From NCBI GenBank assembly GCA_024195585.1, contig SWBL01000365.1, forward strand, positions 1-48,968: 48,968 nt of DNA. The letters are read 5' to 3'. Shown here one piece after another: positions 1 through 10,800 of the stretch; within the stretch, counting starts at the first letter, position 1, and each line of letters opens with the position of its first letter. Origin of the DNA: Aureobasidium sp. EXF-3400 (lineage: Eukaryota > Ascomycota > Dothideomycetes > Dothideales > Saccotheciaceae). The notes under the pieces are model-generated. The model worked only from the letters and a program-made list of their open reading frames with translations. It was not told where the DNA came from and searched no databases. A program made the translations under genes and the position numbers.

Positions 1-91
1 GCATCCCGTCCGCTCTGCCATACATAAGCAGTTGAACGGCAGATTAGTACTACGGTGGGTGACCACGTGGGAATCCCTGCTGCTGTACGTT
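1..91 (+). rRNA. 5S ribosomal RNA, 3' part
   Basis: The first 91 bases match the 3' three quarters of a fungal 5S rRNA. They include the CCCGTCCGCTC block, the GTTGAACGGCAGATTAGTAC segment, the GGTGGGTGACCAC loop E/helix region and the closing GAATCCCTGCTGCTGTACG strand. The 5' end lies outside the window. The gene is transcribed by RNA polymerase III and its product joins the large ribosomal subunit. A protein-coding gene follows within 250 bases and no other rRNA is present, so this is a dispersed copy, as is usual in filamentous ascomycetes. It could be a 5S pseudogene, but the internal control region that I can see looks normal. Confidence 0.93.
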
Positions 92-98
92 TTGTTTT
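91..98 (+). terminator. Pol III terminator of the 5S gene
   Basis: The T-rich tract TTTGTTTT directly follows the last base of the 5S rRNA. A run of four T on the coding strand is the standard RNA polymerase III stop signal. Confidence 0.75.
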
Positions 99-337
99 GT
101 CTCCCTTCACTGCTTGTCTCCGAAAGAGGTAGACAGAGAAAGCGACTTTTTGTCCATGGACAAGCATTGAGCTAGGGCTGAGGGCATGTCTGTTGCTAGA
201 TCTGGGTAGTTTTGTAGCTCATATATCTCGCTCATGCTATTTATCCTGCTTCTCTTCTCATACACATTACAGTCGTTTTACCTATGCTGGCTTGCTCCAA
301 CTATCTATCGCTTGCTCCCATACTGTTTGAATTCAGC

Positions 338-2455
338 TCAAGATGGCAACACACAACCAATCTCATAACCAAGCAACACCTCTGTACTTGAACCCTCCCA
401 ACCCCTGTTACCGGCCGTACTGATCATGAACCTACATGCCGGATCGATATGCAAAGCGGAAATAACACCAGTGCGATGACCAGGAACAATGAGGAAAGGA
501 ACAGTCGAACGTGTGTTTTCAACGTCGCGAAGGTCGTAGAGACGAAGGATATCGTAAGATGCACTGGTGTATTGTTAGCTCAAAGTAATGACAAAAAACT
601 GCAGGAGGAGAGAGCTTACCAAATCAGATGACGGCCATTGGGCATAGCTCTGACCGCACTGACTGGACCACTTCCACCAGGGAACTTGAATGTACGCTGT
701 GGAGTCGCCATCTGGAAGCCTTTGTGCAGTGAATATTCTTCGACTGTGCCGTTCCTTCTGCCTGCGTAGATGCTATTGCCATCGACTGACCAACAGGCGC
801 CCATGCACCAGGGAGGTACACCGGTGGTCGGATGAATAACAGCGATGGGAGAGGAAACTCGTTGATCCCAGATACGGATGGTGCCTTCGATTGAGGCATC
901 GAGGAAAGTTGTGGATGAGGTTTGGGGTAGTTCGTCTCCTGTTGTGTTGACATGGTTGCCATTGGTGATCTCTTCGGCATGAGGATTACCTGTTGTTAGG
1001 GGATCCGATTGATCTGCAGCGGACGCATCGGGTTGTGGTTGTGAGGTAGTGTCCATTGGATCTTGAGGGGCGGTCGAGTCGTCTTGTGGTGGCTGAACGG
1101 GACCTCCTGCGTCGAGCATTTCTGTATCTTCCTGTTCTTCTGACTGCTGCAAGCCTGTGGCTATCGCTTTTGCGAACTCATCATCGTCGTCAAAGGCGTT
1201 GTTGTTATTGTTGTTGTCGGCATTGATATTGTCGTCACCGAAGAGAGAGCCATTGTCATCACCGAACAAGGACCCGTCTGGCGAGCCTGCTGCATCTTCT
1301 GTGCCATTCTGACTGTTCTTACTTCCTCTTCTTTCTTCTGGGACTGAGACACCATTCGTGAGTGGTTTCGCGGCATTGTTCGAGGAGAAGGTCGAGCTTG
1401 CGACTTGCGTATCTTCGGCGACGTGTGGAACCGGTAACGAGGATTCGGGACGGCGCTCGAGTACTGAGATTTGGCCTCCACTACCAACAAATGAGCGCTT
1501 GACTTTGCCCATGTTCAGATCCCAGTCAAGGATGGTCTTGTCCCAACTTCCTGATAGGAATGAGTACTCGTCTTGCGCCAAACTCAGGACCGAGACTGCT
1601 GAGGTATGTTCGCGTAGTATTGTGATCTTTGTGCCAGCTTGGTGACGGCATGTTTGCAAATTGATGGCACCCGACTCGAGACCAGACAAGAGCCATGTCG
1701 CTTGGTGCTGTGTAGCCAGAGAGTAGACTGGCGACGAGTCTTTGGGTTCTTCAGCAGATTGTGCAGGCGGAGTACGCACTGATGTCTCTTCATTCTCCCA
1801 GTATGTTGTCAAGCTACCAGCCTTCATGACACTGTCCACGAAGGGATGTTTTTGCGCCACTGTCAAGGGCACTTTTCCGTTTGCTGTCTCGACCCAATTG
1901 TACATGCGGATGTATCCGTCCGTGCCACCGCTGAATACCCATCTCATGTCCGGTGTTGCTGTAACGGCGTTGATCGATGTGCTCTGTGGTGCTGCCATGG
2001 TAGGTACAATGTCGTACGTGACGGCATTGAGGGCTTCTTGTCGTACTGAAGGCCATGCTAGGTGTGAACTCGGCGATTGATGTGCAGAAGGGCGCGGTGA
2101 CGGCGATGTCAACATAACAGTAGGGTTCGGTGGTCGTGATGTCGAGGGCGAGGTTCGACTCTGTCGGCGCGATTGTGAAGGCGATTCTGCGTCTCCGTCT
2201 GCATCATTTTCGTCGTCGTCGTCTTGATCGCCCTCATCATCTTGGTCATTATCATCGTCGTCGCCTTCTTCATCAGGCTCTCCCTCGTCTTGGTCTTCTC
2301 CTTCGTCGTTCTCGTTGTCATTATCGTCCATGTTTTCGTCTTCATCTTGCGACTCATCCCCTGACCCTGTTGTCTGTCAGTGTCCCGTACTTGGTAGGTA
2401 AGAAGTGACAGGAGTGCGCACCTTCTATCGGGTCGTCATCCTCAAAAGAAACCAT
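338..2455 (-). CDS. SPT8: SAGA complex subunit Spt8, WD40 protein
   Basis: Spt8 is a WD40 subunit of the SAGA transcription coactivator that contacts TBP in the nucleus. I model three exons: 2455-2422, 2366-620 and 563-338, giving 668 residues in frame. Both introns (55 and 56 bases) have GT/AG ends and CTGAC or CTAAC branch sites. The N-terminus is a long Asp/Glu-rich stretch, as in yeast Spt8. Signature segments are FSGGTDGYIRMYNW, SYWEN-like TTYWENEE, FLSGSWDKTILDWDL, FLDASIEGTIRIWDQR, YAGRRNGTVEEY and, in the last exon, ISTAGNRGWEGSSTEVLLGY. The third exon is needed: without it the final WD repeat (RLYDLRDV) is lost. Between the repeats is an acidic insert with a direct octapeptide repeat, GSLFGDDN twice. 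The start at 2455 gives MVSFEDDDPIEG and uses the first available ATG. Confidence 0.93.
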
Positions 2456-2528
2456 CCCGCACAAGAACTCCTGATGTTGTCGCTACTCCTGTTTAACCAT
2501 GTATGTCGGAGGTTGTCGCATGAGCGAG

Positions 2529-2986
2529 TCAAAGGAGTAGTTGCTGTCGCGTAGCTGCTGGGATCCAAGAGGAACAGCCGAGATAAGATGCTGGTACGTA
2601 TACCGTGTGTTTTCAAAGATGCTGCGATTGTCTTGTTCCACAATTCCATGTCCATCGCGACAGACGCGGAGGCCGCGCCGATGAGGGTCATTCTGTGGGG
2701 TTTCCCGAAGTTTATCCACCGCTATCGGGAAGCCATTGAACCTCTTCCTTTTTCTCTTTCTCTTTTGAACAATGATCGTTATGCATACGAACTGTGCGGT
2801 AAAGCGTCTGGTCACCTCTTGAACTCTCAGCTGGGTTGTATGCAGCTTCCTCTGTGCGAATGCCAGGGTCTCTGCAATGGCCTCATCATCAGCAATGCAG
2901 CTTCCTGTCACCAACAGATATGCATTCTCCTTACGAAAGTCCAGTGCATGAGGCGGGACATGAAGTGAAGCAGAGTGTTGGTCCAT
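2529..2986 (-). CDS. small conserved-looking protein, unrecognised
   Basis: I do not recognise this gene. I model exons 2986-2789, 2721-2604 and 2557-2529, giving 114 residues. The first intron (67 bases, GTATGC...GATAG) joins two phase-0 ends. It links a helical N-terminal part (SLHVPPHALDFRKENAYLLV, then VQEVTRRFTAQF) to RWINFGKPHRMTLIGAASAS, which reads like one protein across the junction. Unspliced, the frame only continues into poor sequence. The second intron (46 bases) has no clear branch site, so the last ten residues are uncertain. A short hydrophobic stretch near LIGAASASVAMDM could touch a membrane, but there is no signal peptide. It lies 73 bases upstream of SPT8 on the same strand and is divergent from the helicase gene. 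Confidence 0.5.
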
Positions 2987-3442
2987 GTTTGCCTGACAGT
3001 GAGAGATGTTTATGGATCTCGTGAGTCTGGCAAGTACGCTTCAAGACATGTGCTGCACCTTCCCGCCAGGGGCTCAAACAACTGCAGCAAGGCGCAAATC
3101 AACTTTGCGTCAACTCTTGCCCTCTCTCCGCCTTTCATACAACCACTCGATTATACTGTAAAAAGTCACAATCTGATACAAGCGTCGATTCCCTCCGCTG
3201 AGAAACTCAAAATTGAGTTCTCTCAGTGGCCAAGCTCCGTTCTTGCTCGAGTCCCTGCATCTTCACAGTCTCAAGAAACAACGCGCTTCACCAGGAGAGC
3301 GCATCCACAATCTGTTCCGTCACTGCCCCTTCCTTTGCCCTTTCCCAAAGTCGGCCAGTGCTGCGCACCACAACAACTTCACTTTGCGCACTTCTCGAAT
3401 ACATCCACTTCGCGCACACAACCACCACCACCAGCCACTATC
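2987..3442. promoter_or_regulatory. divergent promoter region
   Basis: This 456-base gap separates the small minus-strand gene from the plus-strand helicase. The half nearest the helicase is C- and T-rich (from about 3210 to 3440), with CCACCACCACC just before the ATG, a common look for fungal core promoters and 5' leaders. A reading frame is open through it on the plus strand but contains no ATG before 3443, so I treat it as leader. Confidence 0.5.
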
Positions 3443-6372
3443 ATGAACCAACTAGCACACGAGGCTGTTATCAACAGCTACTACCGTGATGCTGCTCCCC
3501 TCACTACTGATGATGAGTGGATCTTCTGCCCTGAAGTTCCGGACATGGAAGAGATGAATCGTCCCCTTGTTAGTGACGACCCATGCGTGCCTGAGAACCA
3601 GATCGAGGGAAACTGGTCATCCACGGACGAGCACCTCTCCGCGCAGTACCACTTCCTGCGCGAGGAGTCAACCTTCGCTCTCCGCCGTGCTATCGAGCTT
3701 GTCCGCAAGCAACCTCACTTATCGGAACTGGAACATAGAGAGACCTCGCCTGGTATCGGAATCTACGAAAAGGTAATCACTTTCTCGCTGTCAATCGACA
3801 AGTGACTGACAGAACCAGGCGTTTGCAACTGGTCTCATTCTAAGCTACCGCGGACTGAGCGTCAGAATGTGTTTCTCAACATTCCGCGCAGGGGTCAAGA
3901 TTGACTGGAACACCTCAAAGCGTCTGAAGGCTGGCTCACTGCTTGCCATATCACCCACTTGGGACAAATTCCAGAAGCAAATCACCATTGCCGTCGTTGG
4001 TGCCAGACCTATGGATCTACTCAACGAAAGTGAGTCTGTTCAGTATCCTTTACCTGAAGCAATGCTGATCAGGAGAAGGTCCTCCCAAACTTGATGTAAT
4101 CTTTCCACACCCTGAGGACACCATTCTGGACCCGGCCGAAGAATATGTCATTATCGAGGAAACATCGTCTTTCTTTGAGGCACAGCGTCACAATATGCTC
4201 GCTTTACAGCGCATGACCAAGGAGAGTACCCCTCTCCAAGAGTATGTCGTCTCCCCGGTCGTTGAAGAGTCTGGCTCACCTATCGACCTCATCGACCTCT
4301 CGAATCAAGTTGGAGATCTCTCGCTCCTTGACAGGCAGGCCGCCAAACACACTGTCCGCGTTCCCGATTACGTTGAGAAGGACCCCATCATGGATCTTAG
4401 CTCTGCCACGGATGATGTTTCTGACTATCAATATGACGTTGTCAATCGGCCCATGCCCAAGGATGCTGCAAAGCTTGACCAATCGCAGATGGATGCACTT
4501 CGTCAGATTTTGACTAGGGAGCTTGCCCTCATTCAAGGTCCTCCTGGTACTGGAAAAACTCATGTGTCTGTCATGGCGCTTCGTATCATGCTGCTCAAGA
4601 TGGAGGAACAGAGAAACAACGCAAAGCCAGGCGAGGTCGTTCCACCTCTGATTGTAACCTGCCAGACCAATCATGCGCTCGATCAGTTGCTGCGTCACAT
4701 CGCTGCATTCGAGGATTCATTCATCCGTCTTGGTGGTCGCTCAGCTGACACCGGAGTCGTCAAGCAACACACGCTCTTCGAAATCATGGAGAAACTCAAG
4801 GAAAGCAACCCACGCGCCCTCAAAGAGCCGGCTGGTCTCCGATCCGCCAGAGCCAACATGAAGAGGATGGAGAATGACTGGAAGCGAGTGCTGGCGCCCT
4901 TCGATAGCAGCAGTCAGGCTTGCAGGCCCATGGATGAAGACATGTTCGAGGACCGACTCTCTGCCCAGCAGATCGATTCTCTCAAGAACTCCAGATGGCA
5001 GACAAGTGACGACTCTCCTGGCATTCCTGCCATCATCAAATGGCTCGGTCCTGAGGCATCCTTGACAGCAAGCACCGACAACTGGCCTGCAGAACAAGAG
5101 TTTGGGTTCGAGGCATTCGAGGAAGAGGAGGAAGAAGTTGACGAGGCCACCGCCGAGAAAGCCAAACAGGATGACGAGATTGAGAAGCTTCGCGGATCTT
5201 TCATCCCTCTCCTTGATTGCAGTGTCCTCAAGGCTACTTCCATCAAGCATCTCTCAGAAAAAGATGTCAAGAAGATCTTGACAAGCAGCAAGTTCTCCGA
5301 CCTCAACAAGGTACCACCTCAATACCGACTCGGTCTTTACGAGTTCTTCGTCAAGGAAACCAAGCAGAAGGTTATCAAGGCAGCTCGAGATTTGGCATTC
5401 AGATGGGCCAAGGAAGTGAGAGACTGGACACGCGGCCAGTTCGTCAAGAAGCTCCAAGTCCTTGCCGATGCCAAGGTTATTGGCTGTACCAGCACTGGCT
5501 TCGCCAAATACCGTCCCATGATCTACGCTCTCAAACCTCGCATCGTCATGGTCGAAGAAGCCGGTGAGTGTCTTGAAGCCAACATGATGAGCATGTTCCT
5601 GCCATCTCTTCAACATCTTATCCTTGTTGGGGACCATCAACAACTTCGTCCCCGCGCTCAAAAAGCTACCCACAACTTCAAACACTACGACATCTCTCTG
5701 TTTGAACGTTTAGCAAGCAACACCGTTGATTATAAGATGCTTGCCGTGCAGAGACGCATGCCACCTGAAGTCAGACGTCTTCTATGGCCTATCTACGGTG
5801 ACAAGATCAAGGACCATGAATGTACTCTCGATCGTCCTCCTGTTCCTAGCCTTGGAGACTGCAAAACTTACTTCTGGCATCACGAATTCCACGAGGCCCA
5901 CGACAAGTTCAAGTCTGCTTACAATGAGCAAGAGGCTAAACTGGTATTGGATTTCGTCAATGGCCTCATCAGCGCAGGCGTCGAGTCGCACAGAATCACC
6001 ATTCTGACCTTCTACAATGGTCAGCGTCGTCTCCTTACTCGCGAGCTGAAGAAAGTGACTGGTGCGGTGACAGAGAAGCGTATCAAGGTTGTCACGGTTG
6101 ACTCTTACCAAGGCGAGGAGAACGACATCATTATCTTGTCCCTTGTCCGCAACAACTTTCTCAGAGAGGTTGGCTTCTTGAAAGTCGCCAATCGTGTATG
6201 TGTTGCTCTGTCGCGTGCCAGACAGGGGTTTGTTATGTTTGGCAACGCCAACCTGATGGAGGAAGCTGGTGGTGAAGAGTGGAAGCAGGTCGTCTCTATC
6301 CTGAGAGGTGAGGGTCCTGTTGAAACTTATATGGCTGGTGGTTCCAGAATCAAGAATGTTGTCTACGAGTAG
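3443..6372 (+). CDS. SF1 helicase, Hrr1/NFX1-type (RNAi heterochromatin family)
   Basis: This is a superfamily 1 RNA/DNA helicase. The family includes S. pombe Hrr1 (RNAi-directed heterochromatin) and animal ZNFX1. Exons 3443-3772, 3819-4029 and 4073-6372 give 946 residues; the introns are 46 and 43 bases and keep the frame. ATG 3443 is the first in the open frame. The N-terminal 300 residues hold a beta-rich region typical of the family. Motif I GPPGTGKT is near residue 336, followed by VTCQTNHALDQLL (Ia), motif II VEEAGE near 673 (in place of DEAD, usual in this subfamily), motif III GDHQQLRP near 700, motif V VDSYQGEEND and motif VI VALSRARQGF near 891. An acidic insert lies between I and II. 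The protein stops soon after motif VI with no Cys-rich NF-X1 zinc fingers, so it is a short form. It borders a transposon graveyard. Confidence 0.9.
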
Positions 6373-6907
6373 GGAGTTCTTAGTATCGGACTTATCGCAA
6401 CTGATAAGACCAAGGTGGTGTCAAGTGGTAGACGTATGTCTTCTTCATCGCTAGCACAAGTTGATATGTAAAGCTATGCAACCGGTATGCACTCTACATT
6501 CAATATTATCCTCGATCCTCCATGCCAATGTGCACAGATAAATTCCATCCATGATCATGCACAAAGTTGACTCAGAAAGCACACGGTCAAACATGAACAG
6601 TTGGTCGGCGGGAACTGACATGTCACTGTTCTGAGAGTCCAAAAAGATGGTTGCGTGATGGACCCTGCCTGCATGCATGCACATCGGCGCTCGGAATAAT
6701 GATTGTCCGACTGACAATCCATTTCCAACTCATTCGCTCCATCTCAGTTCCTGGACAACAATTGTGATTCGTACATACTTTCTTGTCCGCTCGATGCTGA
6801 TGGACTGCAAGTGGTGGACCTGAAGCTGGAACAGCAAACATGCAAGCAGTCGTTCGCCGTTCGATTGGCCGCAATGGAATGTGATAGCTGCTGCACGAGC
6901 TCTTTCC

Positions 6908-7617
6908 GATGGCTTCATGCAGCTTTCCGCCTGCAATTTCCAACCTCTCAACAAAAATCTGGATGGACTCTGAGTTTTTACTATCCTGGCCTTACTTCCT
7001 GGGAGCTTTTGTTGGCCTCGGATTTGACTGCAGTCGCAACTGAGAGCAGTTCTCTCAGTGGGGTTTTGGAGCTTGCGTCGAGGACGTCGAGACAAGCCCG
7101 ACGGTGAGAGTTCAGATACGGGCAAATGTGACTGGTCAAGGTCCTGCTTGCATCCCGGCGGCTCGATGCAGATACCCGAGGACGACATGACCAGGCTCTC
7201 TCTCCTGGGTCGCTGCCTTGAAGCTATCATCAGCTCTAACCAGCAGTACTGCGAGTAAAGTGTGGGCGATGAGCCCTGATACGATATTGGTGTGGGTCAC
7301 TGAAGAAAGTCATCCGCGATTCCACGGTCATGACTTCTCACGAGCCCAATTCCCGACGGCTTGATGCAGTCTCCCGCTTGTACCATGCGTAAGTGGCGGC
7401 ATGCTATGACCAGAGTTCGCACCCTGAGGGACGCTGTCTCCACGTCTCGTCTCTCGCACAGGAGATTTCGCTTGCAATCACAGCTTATTCGGAAGAATGA
7501 TAAGTGCCGTCTAGCAGCTCTGAGAATAGCGTTGAAGCAAATATCGATTCTCCCACAGTATCGCGAATCCTGAAACTGGCGTTGATTCAAGGACACTGGC
7601 GCTCGGCTTCCTGCAGT
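6908..7617 (+). repeat. four degenerate dispersed copies of GGCTYSMTGCAG
   Basis: The 12-base core occurs at about 6908 (GGCTTCATGCAG), 7159 (GGCTCGATGCAG), 7358 (GGCTTGATGCAG) and 7604 (GGCTTCCTGCAG). Flanking similarity (CCG or CCC on both sides, then CTTG or CTGCAA) is strongest between the first, third and fourth copies. The spacing is roughly 200-250 bases. It may be an old tandem array with a unit of about 230 bases. No function is visible. Confidence 0.4.
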
Positions 7618-8084
7618 CTGCCGTCTGCAACATGTGAGAGCTATTTCTGCAGTATTGAGCCTTCGGCGCAAAAGCGTTTAATTTCTTTGTCTGGTTGCTG
7701 TTGCCTGGGAGCTCTTCTGATCAGTCTGGTGGAGACAAGAGGGGGTGGCAAGTGTTGCTGGGCCTGCTGAGGTAAGTACGATGTGTGCTCCGACCGACAC
7801 CCCAATTTCTCGTCGGTGTTCGTTCTTTCCCTTCCTCCTTTTCTCCCTCGTCTCCGTTCTTCTTCTGGCTATTTGCTCTCCTTCCAGTGCCACACTATTC
7901 TTATGTTCTTGCTTTTTGGCATCTTCCTGGTATTCTCTCTTGGAGTCTACCCCGTCGCCCACCACCGAAAGGATTGATTTGGTTGTATATGTCACTGCGC
8001 CTGCTTGAGTGTGGTCTTCCTCCGAATTCTTGTTTCCACTTGTTTCCTTTGTTCTTTCCTCTTTTGTGTTCTTTTTCTTTTACC

Positions 8085-8100
8085 ATATATATATATATAT
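8085..8100. repeat. (AT)8 tract
   Basis: Eight AT units follow a T-rich run (CTTTTTCTTTTACC). It is one of many TATATA tracts that separate the coding-like fragments of the island. Confidence 0.9.
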
Positions 8101-9099
8101 GACCGTTTCTGTCGCCCACATTTGAAGAGTTGAGGAACGAGGCCAGAGGCAAACCCGACCGTCGCCATCTGGCTCCCAACATCACTGGCCTGGAAACTGC
8201 CACAAGAGATGGTCCAGAGTACTGGATTCTTCAGCTTCAGGAGACCCTCAAGCAAGCTGGTGTCTGTCTCTCCACCGTTCCCCCTGGTTTTCGTGGGCTT
8301 GTTCTCCTCACTTCCGCTTCTATGCCTCAAACTCCGAGGGTTTTGTCTGACGGTTTTGTCTTGGATCAAGATCATACGACATTGCTGCTCACGCCATCAA
8401 CGGCGGTGATGATGGCGATGCGATGGAGGAAGCAGAGCATGTCAAAATGCTCTCCGACCTCTCCTCTTCTTTACTTGCTTGAGTCTGTTTTCTTGTTGTT
8501 TTCTTATATATACAAAGCTCTCGTAGATGTGTGAAAGGCACTGCTTTGGTTCTGAGCCGGTTTTGCAGTGGTTGTCTGTGGAGAAGTCTTCGCCAACAGC
8601 AAGACAAGGTCGAGATCGTCTGCTGACATCGATCTTTTGAGACTGGTAAGTTGATGTGTTCCGAACACGTTCGAGAGAGCGAGTTGACTGATGTGGTAAT
8701 GGAGTATACATATATATTGGCTCGAGAACTTCGCCCTGTCAACAATCTACCTGGCAAGAGTAGTTCCAACGCTGTGTCGCAGAGCTTCATCGGCCCAGAA
8801 GACTCGTCAAATCTTGTGAGTGAACACATGACCAGAGCAGTGTTGGATCACTTGCAAAGCGAGAAACTTTTTGATCGCGGCAAAAATCAGTACTCCATTT
8901 GATGTTGCAAAGGCACTCATCGGTCTCTTGTTCCTCAAAGCTCAAGATATTGTTGTCATGTGAGGGACATGATGCGTTTGCTCCAGAGGCGCGGACCGGA
9001 GAGAACGTCTCGGCCAAATCTTCCAGACAGGGTTCTCTTTGCACGCCACAAGAACCTCAAAACTAGTACCGACCCTCTTCACCTCATCTCTTGACAGGT

Positions 9100-9720
9100 T
9101 CGCCAAGAGACCATTGCTCTGGAGAAGTATGAGTTGGGCATTTCCAACTGGTATCACACCAACAATCGTCTCAATGCAGAGCTTCATGCACTCAGGGCCT
9201 ATTACAAGGACGAATTCAACGCCGCATTCGCCATTGACATCAACGGATACCTCGGTGGTGCATCCCCAACTACTCTGCAACCGATTCTGATCCTGGCGAT
9301 GCCAGAAACCACTATCGGTTACAGCTCATGCTTAACCATGCATTTGTGGATGAGACCGCTGTCAGAAACCCGTTGCAGGCGTGGCAAAAAGCATGAGAGC
9401 TGTATGTCAACTCCGTGGGCTGTACACTGGATACTCATATGGGTGATGCACGATCAGTCATCGTGCCCCAGAATGACGAAAGGCTTGCAAGACTGGAGTG
9501 CGATGATATCGCACGTTTGCATAACCCAGCCGGAGCTACTTTTGGTGCAAGGCGTATCGACAGTTCTGGTCACGGCTGGACATCTGGTGGCAACTGGCCA
9601 GAGAGTATTGGAAGCGGCAAGCGGTGGAATGAACTGCCCGCATTTGCTACCCAAACAAACCTTATCAATATTGGCACAGCAGACTATCGACCACATGAAC
9701 AGTCTCGTCAACTCCATTAA
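9100..9720 (+). pseudogene. helicase-associated (Helitron-like) fragment, frameshifted
   Basis: Three short reading frames follow each other on the plus strand. The first (about 9100-9285) gives ETIALEKYELGISNWYHTNN and onward. The frame then shifts to one giving NHYRLQLMLNHAFVDETAV and NPLQAWQKA, ended by TGA. The third (about 9400-9720) gives LDTHMGDARSVIVPQNDERL. The middle piece resembles the region before the PIF1 domain of fungal Helitron-type helicases, where a pattern like R.KLMLHHPF....W.EAY is common. This is a pattern judgement from memory, not an alignment. The frame changes and stop show that it is not functional. It may belong to the same element family as the PIF1 pieces at 13.5-15.7 kb, but the order is wrong for a single intact copy. 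Confidence 0.4.
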
Positions 9721-10059
9721 GTCTCATTTGGAGCCTCAGCCGCTGACCATGTCTTTCGGGCGCCGTCCAATTACCGTTGCGACCTAACCCTCTTCAAAGT
9801 CCAACAATGAGGAAGGCGATGAAAAGGGCATACCTGAGCTTGAGACAACCGAGCCTAAAGAGCGCGGATGCTCTGCCGAGTATGTGCCTGGCGAAGATGA
9901 GTCCAAGAATGGCGGATACCCTGCTTGAGGATCTATGGAGCTTTGTACTAGTCAGCATTGTCGCTGCAGATGAAACTTTTCATTTCCTCTTCTGGTATGT
10001 TGTTTTAGTCTGCACGTTTTTTGTTGAGCAACTAAGCTGATGTGGTGACAGACTTTCTT

Positions 10060-10078
10060 TATATATATATATATATAT
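10060..10078. repeat. (TA)n tract
   Basis: An uninterrupted TA run of about 19 bases follows GACTTTCTT and precedes a new coding-like fragment. It belongs to the same class as the tracts near 8.09 and 15.03 kb. Confidence 0.9.
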
Positions 10079-10466
10079 TCGAGCAACTCGACAGGATCGA
10101 CGTCGCCACATGAAACTTCGCTTGGGCGCAGTCTCGGAGACGGGTTACATGTCATCGCTCACGTCAATCCCAACTCTGCCCGGCTCGCACCATCGCAGAC
10201 GGTCTTAACAGTCTTGATGTTGGCGTGAGCATTGCATGAAGCCGTCGGTGATGGTCTTGGTCATCTTGGTGTGGTATGCGGCGAGGATAGCGCAGCGCTC
10301 CTGCTCGATACCGATCCTTCTGATGAGCTACTCATCTTCGAGCTTCTTGAAGTTTGTGGCGTCGTTCTCTGACGTGTCTCCTTTGACTGGTCAAGTGATA
10401 TATGAATTGTCAGAAGCGCCCCTTTCCGTGGCTGTCATTTCTCCTCTGCTTCAACCACTTCTCCCT

Positions 10467-10786
10467 CCACCAAGATGACCAAGAAATTCTTCTCGCGCAT
10501 AACCACTTTCTTGACCAGAGAAGAGTTCTTCTCGTCTCTCTGCAAGCTTCACCCCCAATCAAGACCTGGCCCCATCTATCCCAAGAAGTCCTCCGAATCA
10601 GAGTTCCAAGCACGACTGGTCACCACAAAACCAGACGACCCCAACTACCGCGAAGGCACCGCCATCATATCAATCGTCAACATGGCCAGGTCCAGTTCGA
10701 AACAGTCTCCCCCCAACCACTTCTTCTCCCTGTTCTCAACGCTCCACCAAGATGACCAAATCATCTTACTCGCGCATAACCACTTT
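10467..10786 (+). repeat. coding-like direct duplication, two copies
   Basis: Two 43-base copies, at 10467-10509 and 10744-10786, match at about 37 positions. Read in frame they give HQDDQEILLAHNHF and HQDDQIILLAHNHF. The differences are one amino-acid change plus synonymous changes (ATT/ATC and CTT/TTA). The preceding residues (NHFS / NHFFSLFSTL) are also similar. The two copies sit in different frames of the present DNA, so they cannot be read together now. The pattern suggests duplication of a constrained coding segment followed by decay, or two exons. The sequence between them, 10475-10743, reads MTKKFFSRITTFLTREEF and on, without a stop. The protein family is not recognised. Confidence 0.55.
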
Positions 10787-10800
10787 GAGTTTCAAAGTAC

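Larger units (their letters stand above)
6373..9080. other. no intact gene; coding-like fragments
   Basis: After the helicase 3' end I see no complete gene. Short protein-like stretches occur on the plus strand, for example 7159-7258, 8118-8270 (ELRNEARGKPDRRHLAPN), 8367-8482 (INGGDDGDAMEEAEHVKML) and 8728-8902 (NNLPGKSSSNAVSQSF). Each is broken by stops or frame changes. Between them are T- and C-rich runs followed by TATATA tracts. I recognise no domain. This may be a decayed mobile element or the debris of a captured gene. Some segments could be exons of an intron-rich gene, but I could not build one. Confidence 0.5.

Noticed and set aside
449..631. 60-codon plus-strand frame
   Set aside because: It overlaps the last SPT8 exon and intron in antisense, and the SPT8 C-terminus there is clearly conserved.
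4741..5250. 169-codon minus-strand frame within the helicase gene
   Set aside because: It lies fully inside the plus-strand helicase, whose motifs leave no doubt about the true frame.
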